A stretch of 12,371 bases of DNA from a bacterium (GTDB lineage: Bacteria; JAMCPX01), in the NCBI GenBank assembly GCA_021815065.1, contig JAKAHI010000010.1, positions 1-12,371 on the forward strand, given 5' to 3'. Both the position numbers and the translations under genes were made by a program. Positions 6,856 through 12,371 of this stretch are shown here, one piece after another. The stretch's first letter is position 1, and every line of letters starts with the position of its first letter. A model generated the notes under the pieces. The model saw only the letters and a list, made by a program, of their open reading frames with translations. It did no database searches and had not been told where the DNA came from.

Positions 6856-8283
6856 TTAATGAAATTTTAGTTTAAATAAAGCTATCGTACTGATTCTTAA
6901 CATAATCAGCCCGTTTTTGAATACATTTTTCATTTTCGTTACACCATATACCCGCTCATAGTAATGCACCGGTAAATCAACGATCTTCAGGTTAAGCTTT
7001 GCTGCTCCCAAAAGCAAATCATAATCTCCCCACCGGTCAGCCTCCCCCCAACTGCCTATGTAATGTTTTAACCGTTCATAGTCACGTTTCCACAGTACCT
7101 TGGTGCCGCACAGTGTATCTTTTATGGGAGTATCGATGATATACGAAAAAAACATACTGAAAAATTTGTTACCAAGGTAATTGAAATACTTCATCGCATT
7201 CTCATGCATCGGATACACCAGTCGTGAGCCATTGATAAATTCACCGTACCCGTTTTTTATAGCCTCGTAAAAATATGTCAATTCTTCCGGAAGGACGGAA
7301 AGATCCGCGTCCAGTATCATCAAGATATCCCCGTGGGCGGTATCGAACCCTGTCCAGACATTCCTTTTTTTACCAACTCCGGGTCCATAGACCAGCTTTA
7401 TATCTTTGTGCGGATATAGTTTCATTACGTCCAATACTTTCGCCGGAGTTCCGTCCGTGGACTTGTCATCAGCGAATATAATTTCCGTGTGAGTCCCTAA
7501 TTGCGGTATCCTTTCCACGGCATCTTCAACATTGCCGGCTTCGTTTTTACAGGGGACGACGATTGAAACCGAATAATCTTTGTCCCCAGGGAAAACAGGC
7601 CGCGCAACGTATATCTGGATGAATGCCAGCCTTTTGAAAAACGGAAGCCGTGCGATAAATTTATTCAGCAGGAATGAAACGATGGGGACGTTGAACTGGA
7701 AGAGGATGATCGGTTTTGCATTGATAAATTCGAAACCGCTCAATGTTAGAAAGTTCTTCATATCTTCTCTTGAGAGCCAGTTATGTAATTTCTGAGGGAC
7801 TTTGAGCTTTAGACGTTCGGCCAGCCTTACAACAGGGTGCCATAAATCGTTGTAACTCACTATGATGATGCGCGTGTGACTGTTACTGCATTTTTTTATG
7901 GAATCCAGCAATGCCTTAATATCCACGATATCTTCTATGGTTGTAATCAGGATATAATCGAATATTTCATTGAGTTCTAATTCCTCGGGATTTTGCTTGA
8001 TAAAAATCAGATGCGGATAATTCTTCCTGGCCTGTTCGATCTGAAGTGCCGTATCATCGACGCCTACGCCTCTCCGGGGGGTCAATGCATTCAGCAGATA
8101 GCCGATACCGCACCGTACGTGTAATACGTTTGAATCTCTTTCTATGATGAATTTCAGCGATTCTATCAGTTGTCCATAGAAATATGGATTTGCTTTTATC
8201 CATCGAATCCTTTTTTGAGCGAGGGAATCATTCTTCGTGCCTATATCGGATCTCAGCTTTTGCAGGTAAGGATGATTAATCAT
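6856..8283 (-). CDS. Bifunctional protein: methyltransferase-like domain fused to family 2 glycosyltransferase
   Basis: A 475-residue two-domain protein. Residues about 28-200 form a class I methyltransferase-like domain. Motif I is degenerate (VLHVRCGIGYLL, 53-64): the usual acidic residue and first Gly are His55 and Arg57, though an acidic pair (Asp76-Asp77, GVGVDD) remains at the end of strand 2. Residues about 238-475 form a GT2 (GT-A) domain with SIVVPCKNEAGNVEDAV (239-255), FADDKSTDGTP (270-280) and the metal-binding DAD at 325-327 (ILDADLSVLPEEL). It resembles glycosyltransferases that load sugars onto polyprenyl phosphate. The domain ends in a short hydrophobic stretch (LIMLRISTIALFKL) that may touch the membrane. 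It is on the minus strand upstream of the epimerase and methyltransferase genes. The ribosome site is weak (AAAAGA). The methyltransferase half may be non-catalytic. Confidence 0.88.
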   Translation of the reverse strand: MINHPYLQKLRSDIGTKNDSLAQKRIRWIKANPYFYGQLIESLKFIIERDSNVLHVRCGIGYLLNALTPRRGVGVDDTALQIEQARKNYPHLIFIKQNPEELELNEIFDYILITTIEDIVDIKALLDSIKKCSNSHTRIIIVSYNDLWHPVVRLAERLKLKVPQKLHNWLSREDMKNFLTLSGFEFINAKPIILFQFNVPIVSFLLNKFIARLPFFKRLAFIQIYVARPVFPGDKDYSVSIVVPCKNEAGNVEDAVERIPQLGTHTEIIFADDKSTDGTPAKVLDVMKLYPHKDIKLVYGPGVGKKRNVWTGFDTAHGDILMILDADLSVLPEELTYFYEAIKNGYGEFINGSRLVYPMHENAMKYFNYLGNKFFSMFFSYIIDTPIKDTLCGTKVLWKRDYERLKHYIGSWGEADRWGDYDLLLGAAKLNLKIVDLPVHYYERVYGVTKMKNVFKNGLIMLRISTIALFKLKFH

Positions 8284-8290
8284 AATTCTT

Positions 8291-8587
8291 TTATTGTGAA
8301 AAGTCTGCCCTGTAATATTTTATGCCGGGTAATTGTGGTGCTAGCCAGCCGGGAATCAAGTGCTTCCGTATGCCTTCCATGGCATCATTATCGTCCTGAT
8401 TGCACAAAAATACAAGCCAATCGTTCGCTTCTGCCATGAATATGATTGCCTTGACACGATTCCAATACGTGATACAATGATTCAAAGCAGATTCAATGGA
8501 ATCTGGAAAAAGCATAAGCACATAAGCCGCTATCCATGCAAAGAGGTTTATTTGAACGCGCACAAAATACCATTGAAATCGCTCCAC
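8291..8587 (-). CDS. Hypothetical 98-residue ORF, possibly a remnant or small membrane protein
   Basis: An unrecognised ORF with a GTG start at 8587. Its stop lies seven bases upstream of the fusion gene on the same strand, a spacing typical of an operon. AAAAAAGG sits just before the GTG, and an in-frame TAA at 8597-8599 prevents a longer start. Residues about 8-27 are hydrophobic (VRVQINLFAWIAAYVLMLF) and could form one membrane helix. The rest (for example MAEANDWLVFLCNQDDND and GWLAPQLPGIKYYRADF) looks more protein-like than a random shadow frame. It could be a real small gene, or the surviving 3' end of a larger gene truncated when the divergent GT87 gene arrived. Overlapping open frames on the plus strand make this call uncertain. 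If it is not real, 8284-8615 is a 332-nt spacer with only the -10 box described separately. Confidence 0.35.
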   Translation of the reverse strand: MERFQWYFVRVQINLFAWIAAYVLMLFPDSIESALNHCITYWNRVKAIIFMAEANDWLVFLCNQDDNDAMEGIRKHLIPGWLAPQLPGIKYYRADFSQ

Positions 8588-8605
8588 GTGCCTTTTTTAC
8601 AAAAC

Positions 8606-8611
8606 TATAAT
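8606..8611 (+). promoter_or_regulatory. Perfect -10 box (TATAAT) at the GT87 gene
   Basis: TATAAT lies five bases before the first possible ATG (8616). There is no good -35 at 16-18 bases: the nearest TTGAAA (8573-8578) is 27 bases away. There is no Shine-Dalgarno before 8616 or 8622, so transcription from here would give an almost leaderless message. The complementary strand reads ATTATAGT, so the same site could serve the minus-strand genes. Confidence 0.35.
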
Positions 8612-8615
8612 TTGT

Positions 8616-9941
8616 ATGCTTATGCACAATATAAAGACAAAAGATACTGCCGTTTTCATCATACTTACCATCGTCGTGTGCGTTTATTTCGTGATCAACT
8701 TTTCTTCGCTTCGGAGTTCTCTTCAAATAGGCACCACTGAGCCGTATGATTTTCCGCATGATTATATAGGCGGCAGGCAGTTAATTGCCGGAAAATCCAT
8801 ATACCCGGAAAACTACAAGGAGCTTCTGCAAAACCTCTTGTTGAGTCAGGGGATAAAACCGAATCCACACATACTGTACATTAATCCTCATCCTCCCTTT
8901 GCCGACATCCTGTTGTCACCTCTCTGGTTTTTGAATTTTCACACCGCGGCATTTGTGTGGACACTAATAGAATTAGCGTGCATGCTGTGCATTATCTACT
9001 TATTGCTGAGAGCAGAACATATTCCGATGAAGTATTTTCCTCTGATCGTACTGTTTACCCTTGCCGCTCAGCCGTTCCAGTCAAATCTCATTACAGGTCA
9101 AATTACTATTGTGCTGGTATTGTTTGTTGCGGTAGCGTGGTTCCTGTATAAAAAGGGACATGAGACTGCATCGGGTGTGTTCATTGCCCTGGCAACGATG
9201 CTGAAGTTCTATCCAGGTCTCTTCGTCCTGTTTTATCTCATCAATAAACGATGGAAGGCGCTTATGGCTTCTGTCATAACGGGAGGTCTTGTTGTTCTTC
9301 TGACGTTGATTGTAACAAAAAACGATCTCTTCCGTTTCTTTTTTATAATAATGCCGCGCAACCTGCAATTCTGGCAGTCCGACCTGGTGAATTTTTCTTT
9401 GAACGGCTTCTTCTCTAAATTGTTTTTGCCTATGATAACACGCAACACGACGGCCTTTACGATATTCATCAGTCCGTTCATGAAAAACCTGTTCTATTAT
9501 TCGACATCAGGGTTCCTCCTGCTTTATCTGGCGGTGCATGCCAGGAAGTACAAGTATAATAATGGACCCGGGTTTTCTGTTTTTGCCACATTATCGCTGG
9601 TCATATCGCCCTTTTGCTGGGACCACTATCGAACCCTTCTCTTATTACCCTTTATTGTTTTATTCAAAGAGGTCATCAGGAGCAAAAAAAAGTACGATAT
9701 AATGATCTATTTGGTCTCTCTCGTTTTTGTATCTGTTAACGAGTATTCCATTTTTTTTGAAAAAGCGGTTTACAAAACCCAGCTATTCCTGTTTCCTTCA
9801 AGGGCTGCAAATATTGTTGTAGTCCTGACGTACTACTCTCTCCCGCTGTACGGTATGCTGCTCCTGCTGTATCTGAATTTCAGGATAATCAGAAAAATCA
9901 GCATCACAGAATCAGGACAACAGCTGTTGAGGGAAAGTTAA
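8616..9941 (+). CDS. GT87-type (DUF2029) polytopic membrane glycosyltransferase
   Basis: A 441-residue integral membrane protein with many hydrophobic segments, the first at about residues 11-29. Motifs fit the GT87/DUF2029 family of GT-C enzymes, which use polyprenyl-phosphate-linked sugars as donors on the outer face of the cytoplasmic membrane. EPYDFPHDYIGGRQLIAGKS (42-61) carries the conserved acidic loop. LYINPHPPFADILLSPL (87-103), SNLITGQITIVLVL (156-169) and ATMLKFYPGLFVL (193-205) follow. The sugar is unknown. The start could be 8616 or 8622 (MLM); neither has a ribosome site. The gene diverges from the minus-strand glycan genes and probably works with them, taking the lipid-linked sugar made by the GT2 enzyme. 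It is distinctly AT-rich. Its stop at 9939-9941 is followed almost at once by the second copy of the 30-nt repeat. Confidence 0.85.
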   Translation: MLMHNIKTKDTAVFIILTIVVCVYFVINFSSLRSSLQIGTTEPYDFPHDYIGGRQLIAGKSIYPENYKELLQNLLLSQGIKPNPHILYINPHPPFADILLSPLWFLNFHTAAFVWTLIELACMLCIIYLLLRAEHIPMKYFPLIVLFTLAAQPFQSNLITGQITIVLVLFVAVAWFLYKKGHETASGVFIALATMLKFYPGLFVLFYLINKRWKALMASVITGGLVVLLTLIVTKNDLFRFFFIIMPRNLQFWQSDLVNFSLNGFFSKLFLPMITRNTTAFTIFISPFMKNLFYYSTSGFLLLYLAVHARKYKYNNGPGFSVFATLSLVISPFCWDHYRTLLLLPFIVLFKEVIRSKKKYDIMIYLVSLVFVSVNEYSIFFEKAVYKTQLFLFPSRAANIVVVLTYYSLPLYGMLLLLYLNFRIIRKISITESGQQLLRES

Positions 9942-9942
9942 G

Positions 9943-9972
9943 GCCTTCCCTGCCATAAGCACCGGGATATAC
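9943..9972 (+). repeat. 30-nt direct repeat, copy 2 (macro-domain gene fragment)
   Basis: This exactly matches 4761-4790 and begins two bases after the GT87 stop codon. Neither flank resembles the macro gene, so it is an isolated fragment with no coding role here. With copy 1 it brackets the glycan block. Confidence 0.95.
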
Positions 9973-10058
9973 TGCCACGTTAGCCCCCTTGTTTTTTGCT
10001 CCACGTTGCACAACAGATCGCTTTTGACTTTCCATTTATCCATTAACACCGCTTCTGA

Positions 10059-10088
10059 TTGACGTGAAATCGGGTTTAAAGCTTAAAT
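10059..10088 (+). promoter_or_regulatory. Putative gdhA promoter
   Basis: TTGACG (10059-10064) is followed after 18 bases by TTAAAT (10083-10088, four of six matches to TATAAT), about 33 bases before the gdhA start. It lies in the 148-nt stretch between the 30-nt repeat and gdhA, where nothing else was recognised. The region is AT-rich, so other -10 choices exist (TAAAAT at 10088-10093). Confidence 0.35.
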
Positions 10089-10120
10089 AAAATAGTTTCA
10101 GTACCCAATAAGGAGGTTCT

Positions 10121-11467
10121 ATGGTACCGGCAAATGAACTTATCGATAGTGTTTATCAAGAAGTAGTAAGGCGCAATCCCGGCGAGAGTGAATTCCATCA
10201 AGCGGCATGTGAAGTTTTAATGTCTTTGGCCCCTGTGCTCGTAAAATATCCGGAGTTCACGGAAAACAAGATTTTAGAAAGACTCTGTGAGCCCGAAAGA
10301 CAGGTCATCTTCAGGGTACCGTGGCAGGATGATAAGGGGACAATAAACATAAACAGGGGTTTCAGGGTAGAGTTTAATAGTGCGCTTGGACCGTATAAGG
10401 GAGGCCTGAGATTTCATCCGTCCGTATCTTTAAGTGTGGTAAAGTTTTTAGGATTCGAGCAGATTTTCAAAAATGCTCTGACCGGGTTACCCATCGGTGG
10501 GGGTAAAGGCGGTTCCGATTTTGATCCAAAGGGTAGATCCGAGAACGAAATAATGCGCTTTTGTCAAAGCTTTATGACAGAGTTGTATAGATTTTTAGGC
10601 GAGTATACGGATGTACCCGCAGGTGATATCGGCGTGGGAACAAGGGAGATCAACTATTTGTTCGGCCAATATAAGAGGATAACGAACAGATATGAATCGG
10701 CCACGCTGACCGGTAAAAGTCTTCATACCACCGGTTCATTGGTCAGAACCGAGGCAACGGGCTATGGTCTTGTTTACTTTTTGGATAAAATGCTCAGGAC
10801 AAAGAAAATTTCTTTAGACAGTTTAACCTGTACTGTTTCCGGTTCCGGTAATGTAGCCATCTTCGCTATCGAGAAATTACATCACCTGGGAGCCAAGGTC
10901 ATGGCTTGTTCGGATTCAGACGGTTATGTTTATGACAAAAACGGTATAGACCTGGAAACCCTCAAGGAGATCAAGCTTGGCTACAGGGGCAGAATAGGTG
11001 ATTATATAAACCATAGAAAAGATGCCTATTTCAAGGAGCACGGTAACATATGGGAAATACCTTGTAAGGTGGCCCTGCCGTGCGCCACGCAAAATGAAAT
11101 CAACGGCAAGGACGCTCAAATGCTGGTCAAAAATGGATGTATAGCCGTGGCCGAGGGTGCCAATATGCCATCTACCCCCGAGGCAATAAAGGTTTTTAAA
11201 GAAGCAAATATAGCTTTTGGCCCTGCCAAAGCTGCAAATGCCGGTGGCGTTGCCACTTCGGCCCTTGAGATGCAGCAAAACGCTTCCCGGGATTCATGGA
11301 GCTTTGAATACACCAACAACCGGTTAAAAGAGATCATGGAGTCTATTCATGATGTCTGCTACAGCAAAGCGGAAGAATTCGGCATAAAGGGAGATTATGT
11401 GCAGGGTGCCAATATAGCCGGATTCATTAAAGTCGCTTCCGCCATGCTGGAGCTTGGTTTAATATAA
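10121..11467 (+). CDS. gdhA: Glutamate dehydrogenase, NADP-type hexameric (GdhA)
   Basis: A 448-residue glutamate dehydrogenase of the hexameric small-subunit family, full length. It interconverts 2-oxoglutarate plus ammonium and L-glutamate in the cytosol, most likely for ammonium assimilation. The substrate domain has GPYKGGLRFHP (90-100, Lys93), Lys117, and LPIGGGKGGSDFDPKG (123-138) with the catalytic Lys129. VPAGDIGVG supplies Asp169. The coenzyme domain has TVSGSGNVA (238-246). Ser at 264 and 266 with no acidic residue directly at the end of strand 2 (MACSDSDG) fits NADP preference, though this is inference. ANAGGVATSALEM near the C-terminus is typical. The start is fixed by AGGAGG at 10111-10116, four bases before the ATG. 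It appears monocistronic, with its own promoter region and a long spacer downstream. Confidence 0.96.
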   Translation: MVPANELIDSVYQEVVRRNPGESEFHQAACEVLMSLAPVLVKYPEFTENKILERLCEPERQVIFRVPWQDDKGTININRGFRVEFNSALGPYKGGLRFHPSVSLSVVKFLGFEQIFKNALTGLPIGGGKGGSDFDPKGRSENEIMRFCQSFMTELYRFLGEYTDVPAGDIGVGTREINYLFGQYKRITNRYESATLTGKSLHTTGSLVRTEATGYGLVYFLDKMLRTKKISLDSLTCTVSGSGNVAIFAIEKLHHLGAKVMACSDSDGYVYDKNGIDLETLKEIKLGYRGRIGDYINHRKDAYFKEHGNIWEIPCKVALPCATQNEINGKDAQMLVKNGCIAVAEGANMPSTPEAIKVFKEANIAFGPAKAANAGGVATSALEMQQNASRDSWSFEYTNNRLKEIMESIHDVCYSKAEEFGIKGDYVQGANIAGFIKVASAMLELGLI

Positions 11468-11787
11468 TAGTTATAGAGGGAAGCGGTCTGGTCCAGATAG
11501 TACAATTGCCCTTGTAAGCGGCAGAGGATCAGCGGCTGATTGATTTTGAAATTACCTCAAAGGCATTTCAACCGGTGCAGCGGAGAGGTATATGAGTCCT
11601 CGTTTTATTCATAGCTTGCTCACTACCGGCTCATTGAGCAAAACAATTGAAAATTTTAAAATACATGATTAGTGTTACACCATGAACCCCGTGAGAAAGG
11701 ACGTGGCTTTAAGCCACGCCCTTTCTCTATAGTAACCCGGTCATCCATGGCGGGATTTTCTAACGGGGTTAAAATAAAGGAGAACAT
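11468..11787. other. 320-nt spacer between gdhA and lgt
   Basis: No convincing gene. It holds a small dyad (ATCAGC-G-GCTGAT, 11528-11540, followed by TGATTTTG) that is at best a weak gdhA terminator. It also holds an inverted repeat TTGCTCA/TGAGCAA (11616-11622 and 11635-11641) without a T-run, and an AT-rich stretch at 11640-11662. A 26-codon ORF (ATG at 11592, stop 11670-11672) is preceded by GGAGAGG three bases upstream and could be translated, but nothing else supports it. The last 100 bases carry the palindromic element at 11685-11770 and the lgt ribosome site AAGGAG (11777-11782). Confidence 0.6.
11685..11770. repeat. 86-bp palindromic element with terminal inverted repeats (MITE/REP-like or structured RNA)
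   Basis: The ends AACCCCGTGAGAAA (11685-11698) and TTTCTAACGGGGTT (11757-11770) are inverted repeats matching at 13 of 14 positions. Inside is a near-perfect palindrome: GAGAAAGGACGTGGCTT (11693-11709) pairs with 11711-11727 at 16 of 17 positions. A second small dyad, CCCG (11736-11739) with CGGG (11751-11754), surrounds CCATGG. AACCCGGT (11734-11741) can also pair with the right end at 7 of 8 positions, so alternative folds exist. No T-run follows the hairpin, so it is not a standard terminator. It ends seven bases before the lgt ribosome site and could influence lgt expression. I saw no target duplication and no second copy in the window. Confidence 0.7.
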
Positions 11788-12371
11788 ATGTATCCGATTC
11801 TTTTCCACTACGGACCCATAACCATTCACACCTACGGTGTCGCAATGGCTACAGCTTTCATCGTTGCGATCTATCTCGCAACACGGAAAGGCAAAAAACT
11901 CGGCATGGACCCGAACATCGTTCTGGACATGAGCTTCTGGATCATGATCGGCTCCATCATCGGGGCAAGGATTATATTTATTATAACCATGTGGAGCTAC
12001 TACATGCAGCACCCGATCGAGATGCTGGAGATATGGAAAGGCGGTCTCGTGTTTTACGGGGGGTTGTTCGGCGGCATACTCGCCATGTATATTTACTTGA
12101 AATGGGTCAGGCAGGAGTTTTTCAAGTTTGCGGATCTCATCTCGCCGTACATGGGACTCGGCTATGCGATCCACCGGGCATTCGGCTGTTACATGAACGG
12201 CTGCTGTTTCGGCAAACCCACGGCTCTGCCCTGGCCTCTGGGATCAGTATTTTCCCCCGACAGCGATGCGGGCCTTGCCTACCCGGGACAGAGATTATTA
12301 TCGACGGAATTGTTTGAATCTTTGAACGGACTTATCCTGTTCTTTTTCCTCCTTTGGTACGAAAAACATTT
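11788..12371 (+). CDS. lgt: Phosphatidylglycerol-prolipoprotein diacylglyceryl transferase Lgt (3' truncated by window)
   Basis: Lgt is an inner-membrane enzyme that moves the diacylglyceryl group from phosphatidylglycerol to the lipobox Cys of prolipoproteins, the first step of lipoprotein maturation. The first 194 codons are visible; the gene runs off the edge. MYPILFHYGPITIHTYGVAM at the N-terminus leads into the first membrane helix. SIIGARIIFII (56-66) contains the conserved GAR turn. WKGGLVFYGGLFGG (83-96) is the conserved glycine segment. AIHRAFGCYMNGCCFGKPT (127-145) is the Lgt signature region, with Arg130 and Asn137. Later LSTELFESLNG (171-181) stands where many Lgt proteins have a PTQLYES-type segment. 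The start has AAGGAG (11777-11782) five bases upstream and sits just after the palindromic element. The missing C-terminus should hold the last helices. Confidence 0.95.
   Translation, partial: MYPILFHYGPITIHTYGVAMATAFIVAIYLATRKGKKLGMDPNIVLDMSFWIMIGSIIGARIIFIITMWSYYMQHPIEMLEIWKGGLVFYGGLFGGILAMYIYLKWVRQEFFKFADLISPYMGLGYAIHRAFGCYMNGCCFGKPTALPWPLGSVFSPDSDAGLAYPGQRLLSTELFESLNGLILFFFLLWYEKH

Noticed and set aside
8360..8740. 126-codon plus-strand ORF before the GT87 gene
   Set aside because: It overlaps the strong GT87 start region in a different frame, is rich in His/Tyr/Arg like a shadow frame, and has no ribosome site.
4761..9972. 30-nt repeats as integrase att sites of a classic island
   Set aside because: There is no integrase or tRNA. 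The macro gene continues intact past copy 1, and the sequence right of copy 2 is unrelated to the macro-gene 3' end, unlike a standard att duplication.
4761..9972. 30-nt repeats as CRISPR repeats
   Set aside because: There are only two copies 5.2 kb apart, one lies inside a conserved coding motif, and there are no regular spacers and no cas genes.
11693..11727. Rho-independent terminator of gdhA
   Set aside because: The stem is strong, but no T-run follows on either strand and it lies more than 220 bases after the gdhA stop.
11656..12174. 172-codon minus-strand ORF overlapping lgt
   Set aside because: It is antisense to a clear lgt gene and part of it is the palindromic element; its composition has no family features.

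Overview
The window reads as a bacterial chromosome segment, most likely from Desulfobacterota (the former Deltaproteobacteria) or a relative. This is an inference from the murA-hisG-hisD gene order, the short form of HisG, and an Lgt with an NGCCFGK-type signature. No rRNA or tRNA gene is visible to anchor taxonomy. Housekeeping genes (murA, his genes, macro domain) are about 55-58% GC in the lines I counted by hand. The glycan genes in the middle drop to about 30-47%.

Layout. (1) 2-343 is the 3' end of a Gln-rich protein built on 96/99-nt tandem repeats. It faces a histidine-phosphatase gene on the minus strand (494-1102). (2) A divergent promoter region (1103-1223) leads to a tightly packed plus-strand operon: murA (peptidoglycan), hisG and hisD (first and last steps of histidine synthesis) and a MacroD-type macro-domain gene. 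The first three genes overlap by ATGA, and the fourth follows after 14 nt. (3) 5019-8283 is a minus-strand run of three glycan genes: a SAM methyltransferase, an extended-SDR NDP-sugar epimerase/dehydratase and a methyltransferase-GT2 fusion. A doubtful 98-codon ORF (8291-8587) lies just upstream of them. A divergent GT87-type membrane glycosyltransferase (8616-9941) starts 28 nt from that ORF. (4) gdhA (10121-11467, NADP-type glutamate dehydrogenase) follows. (5) A 320-nt spacer holds an 86-bp palindromic MITE/REP-like or structured-RNA element. (6) lgt (lipoprotein diacylglyceryl transferase) runs off the right edge.

The glycan genes probably act together: nucleotide-sugar conversion by the SDR enzyme, glycosyl transfer to a lipid carrier by GT2, transfer from a polyprenyl-phosphate sugar by the membrane GT87, and methylation of the glycan. 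The substrate cannot be read from sequence. The most unexpected observation is a perfect 30-nt direct repeat. One copy lies inside the macro-domain gene (4761-4790). The other starts two bases after the GT87 stop codon (9943-9972). The two copies bracket the AT-rich glycan block, which suggests a rearrangement or insertion history. I did not identify a clearly new defence or mobile system. The best candidates for follow-up are the 30-nt repeat pair, the palindromic element upstream of lgt, and the paired methyltransferase domains of the glycan block.
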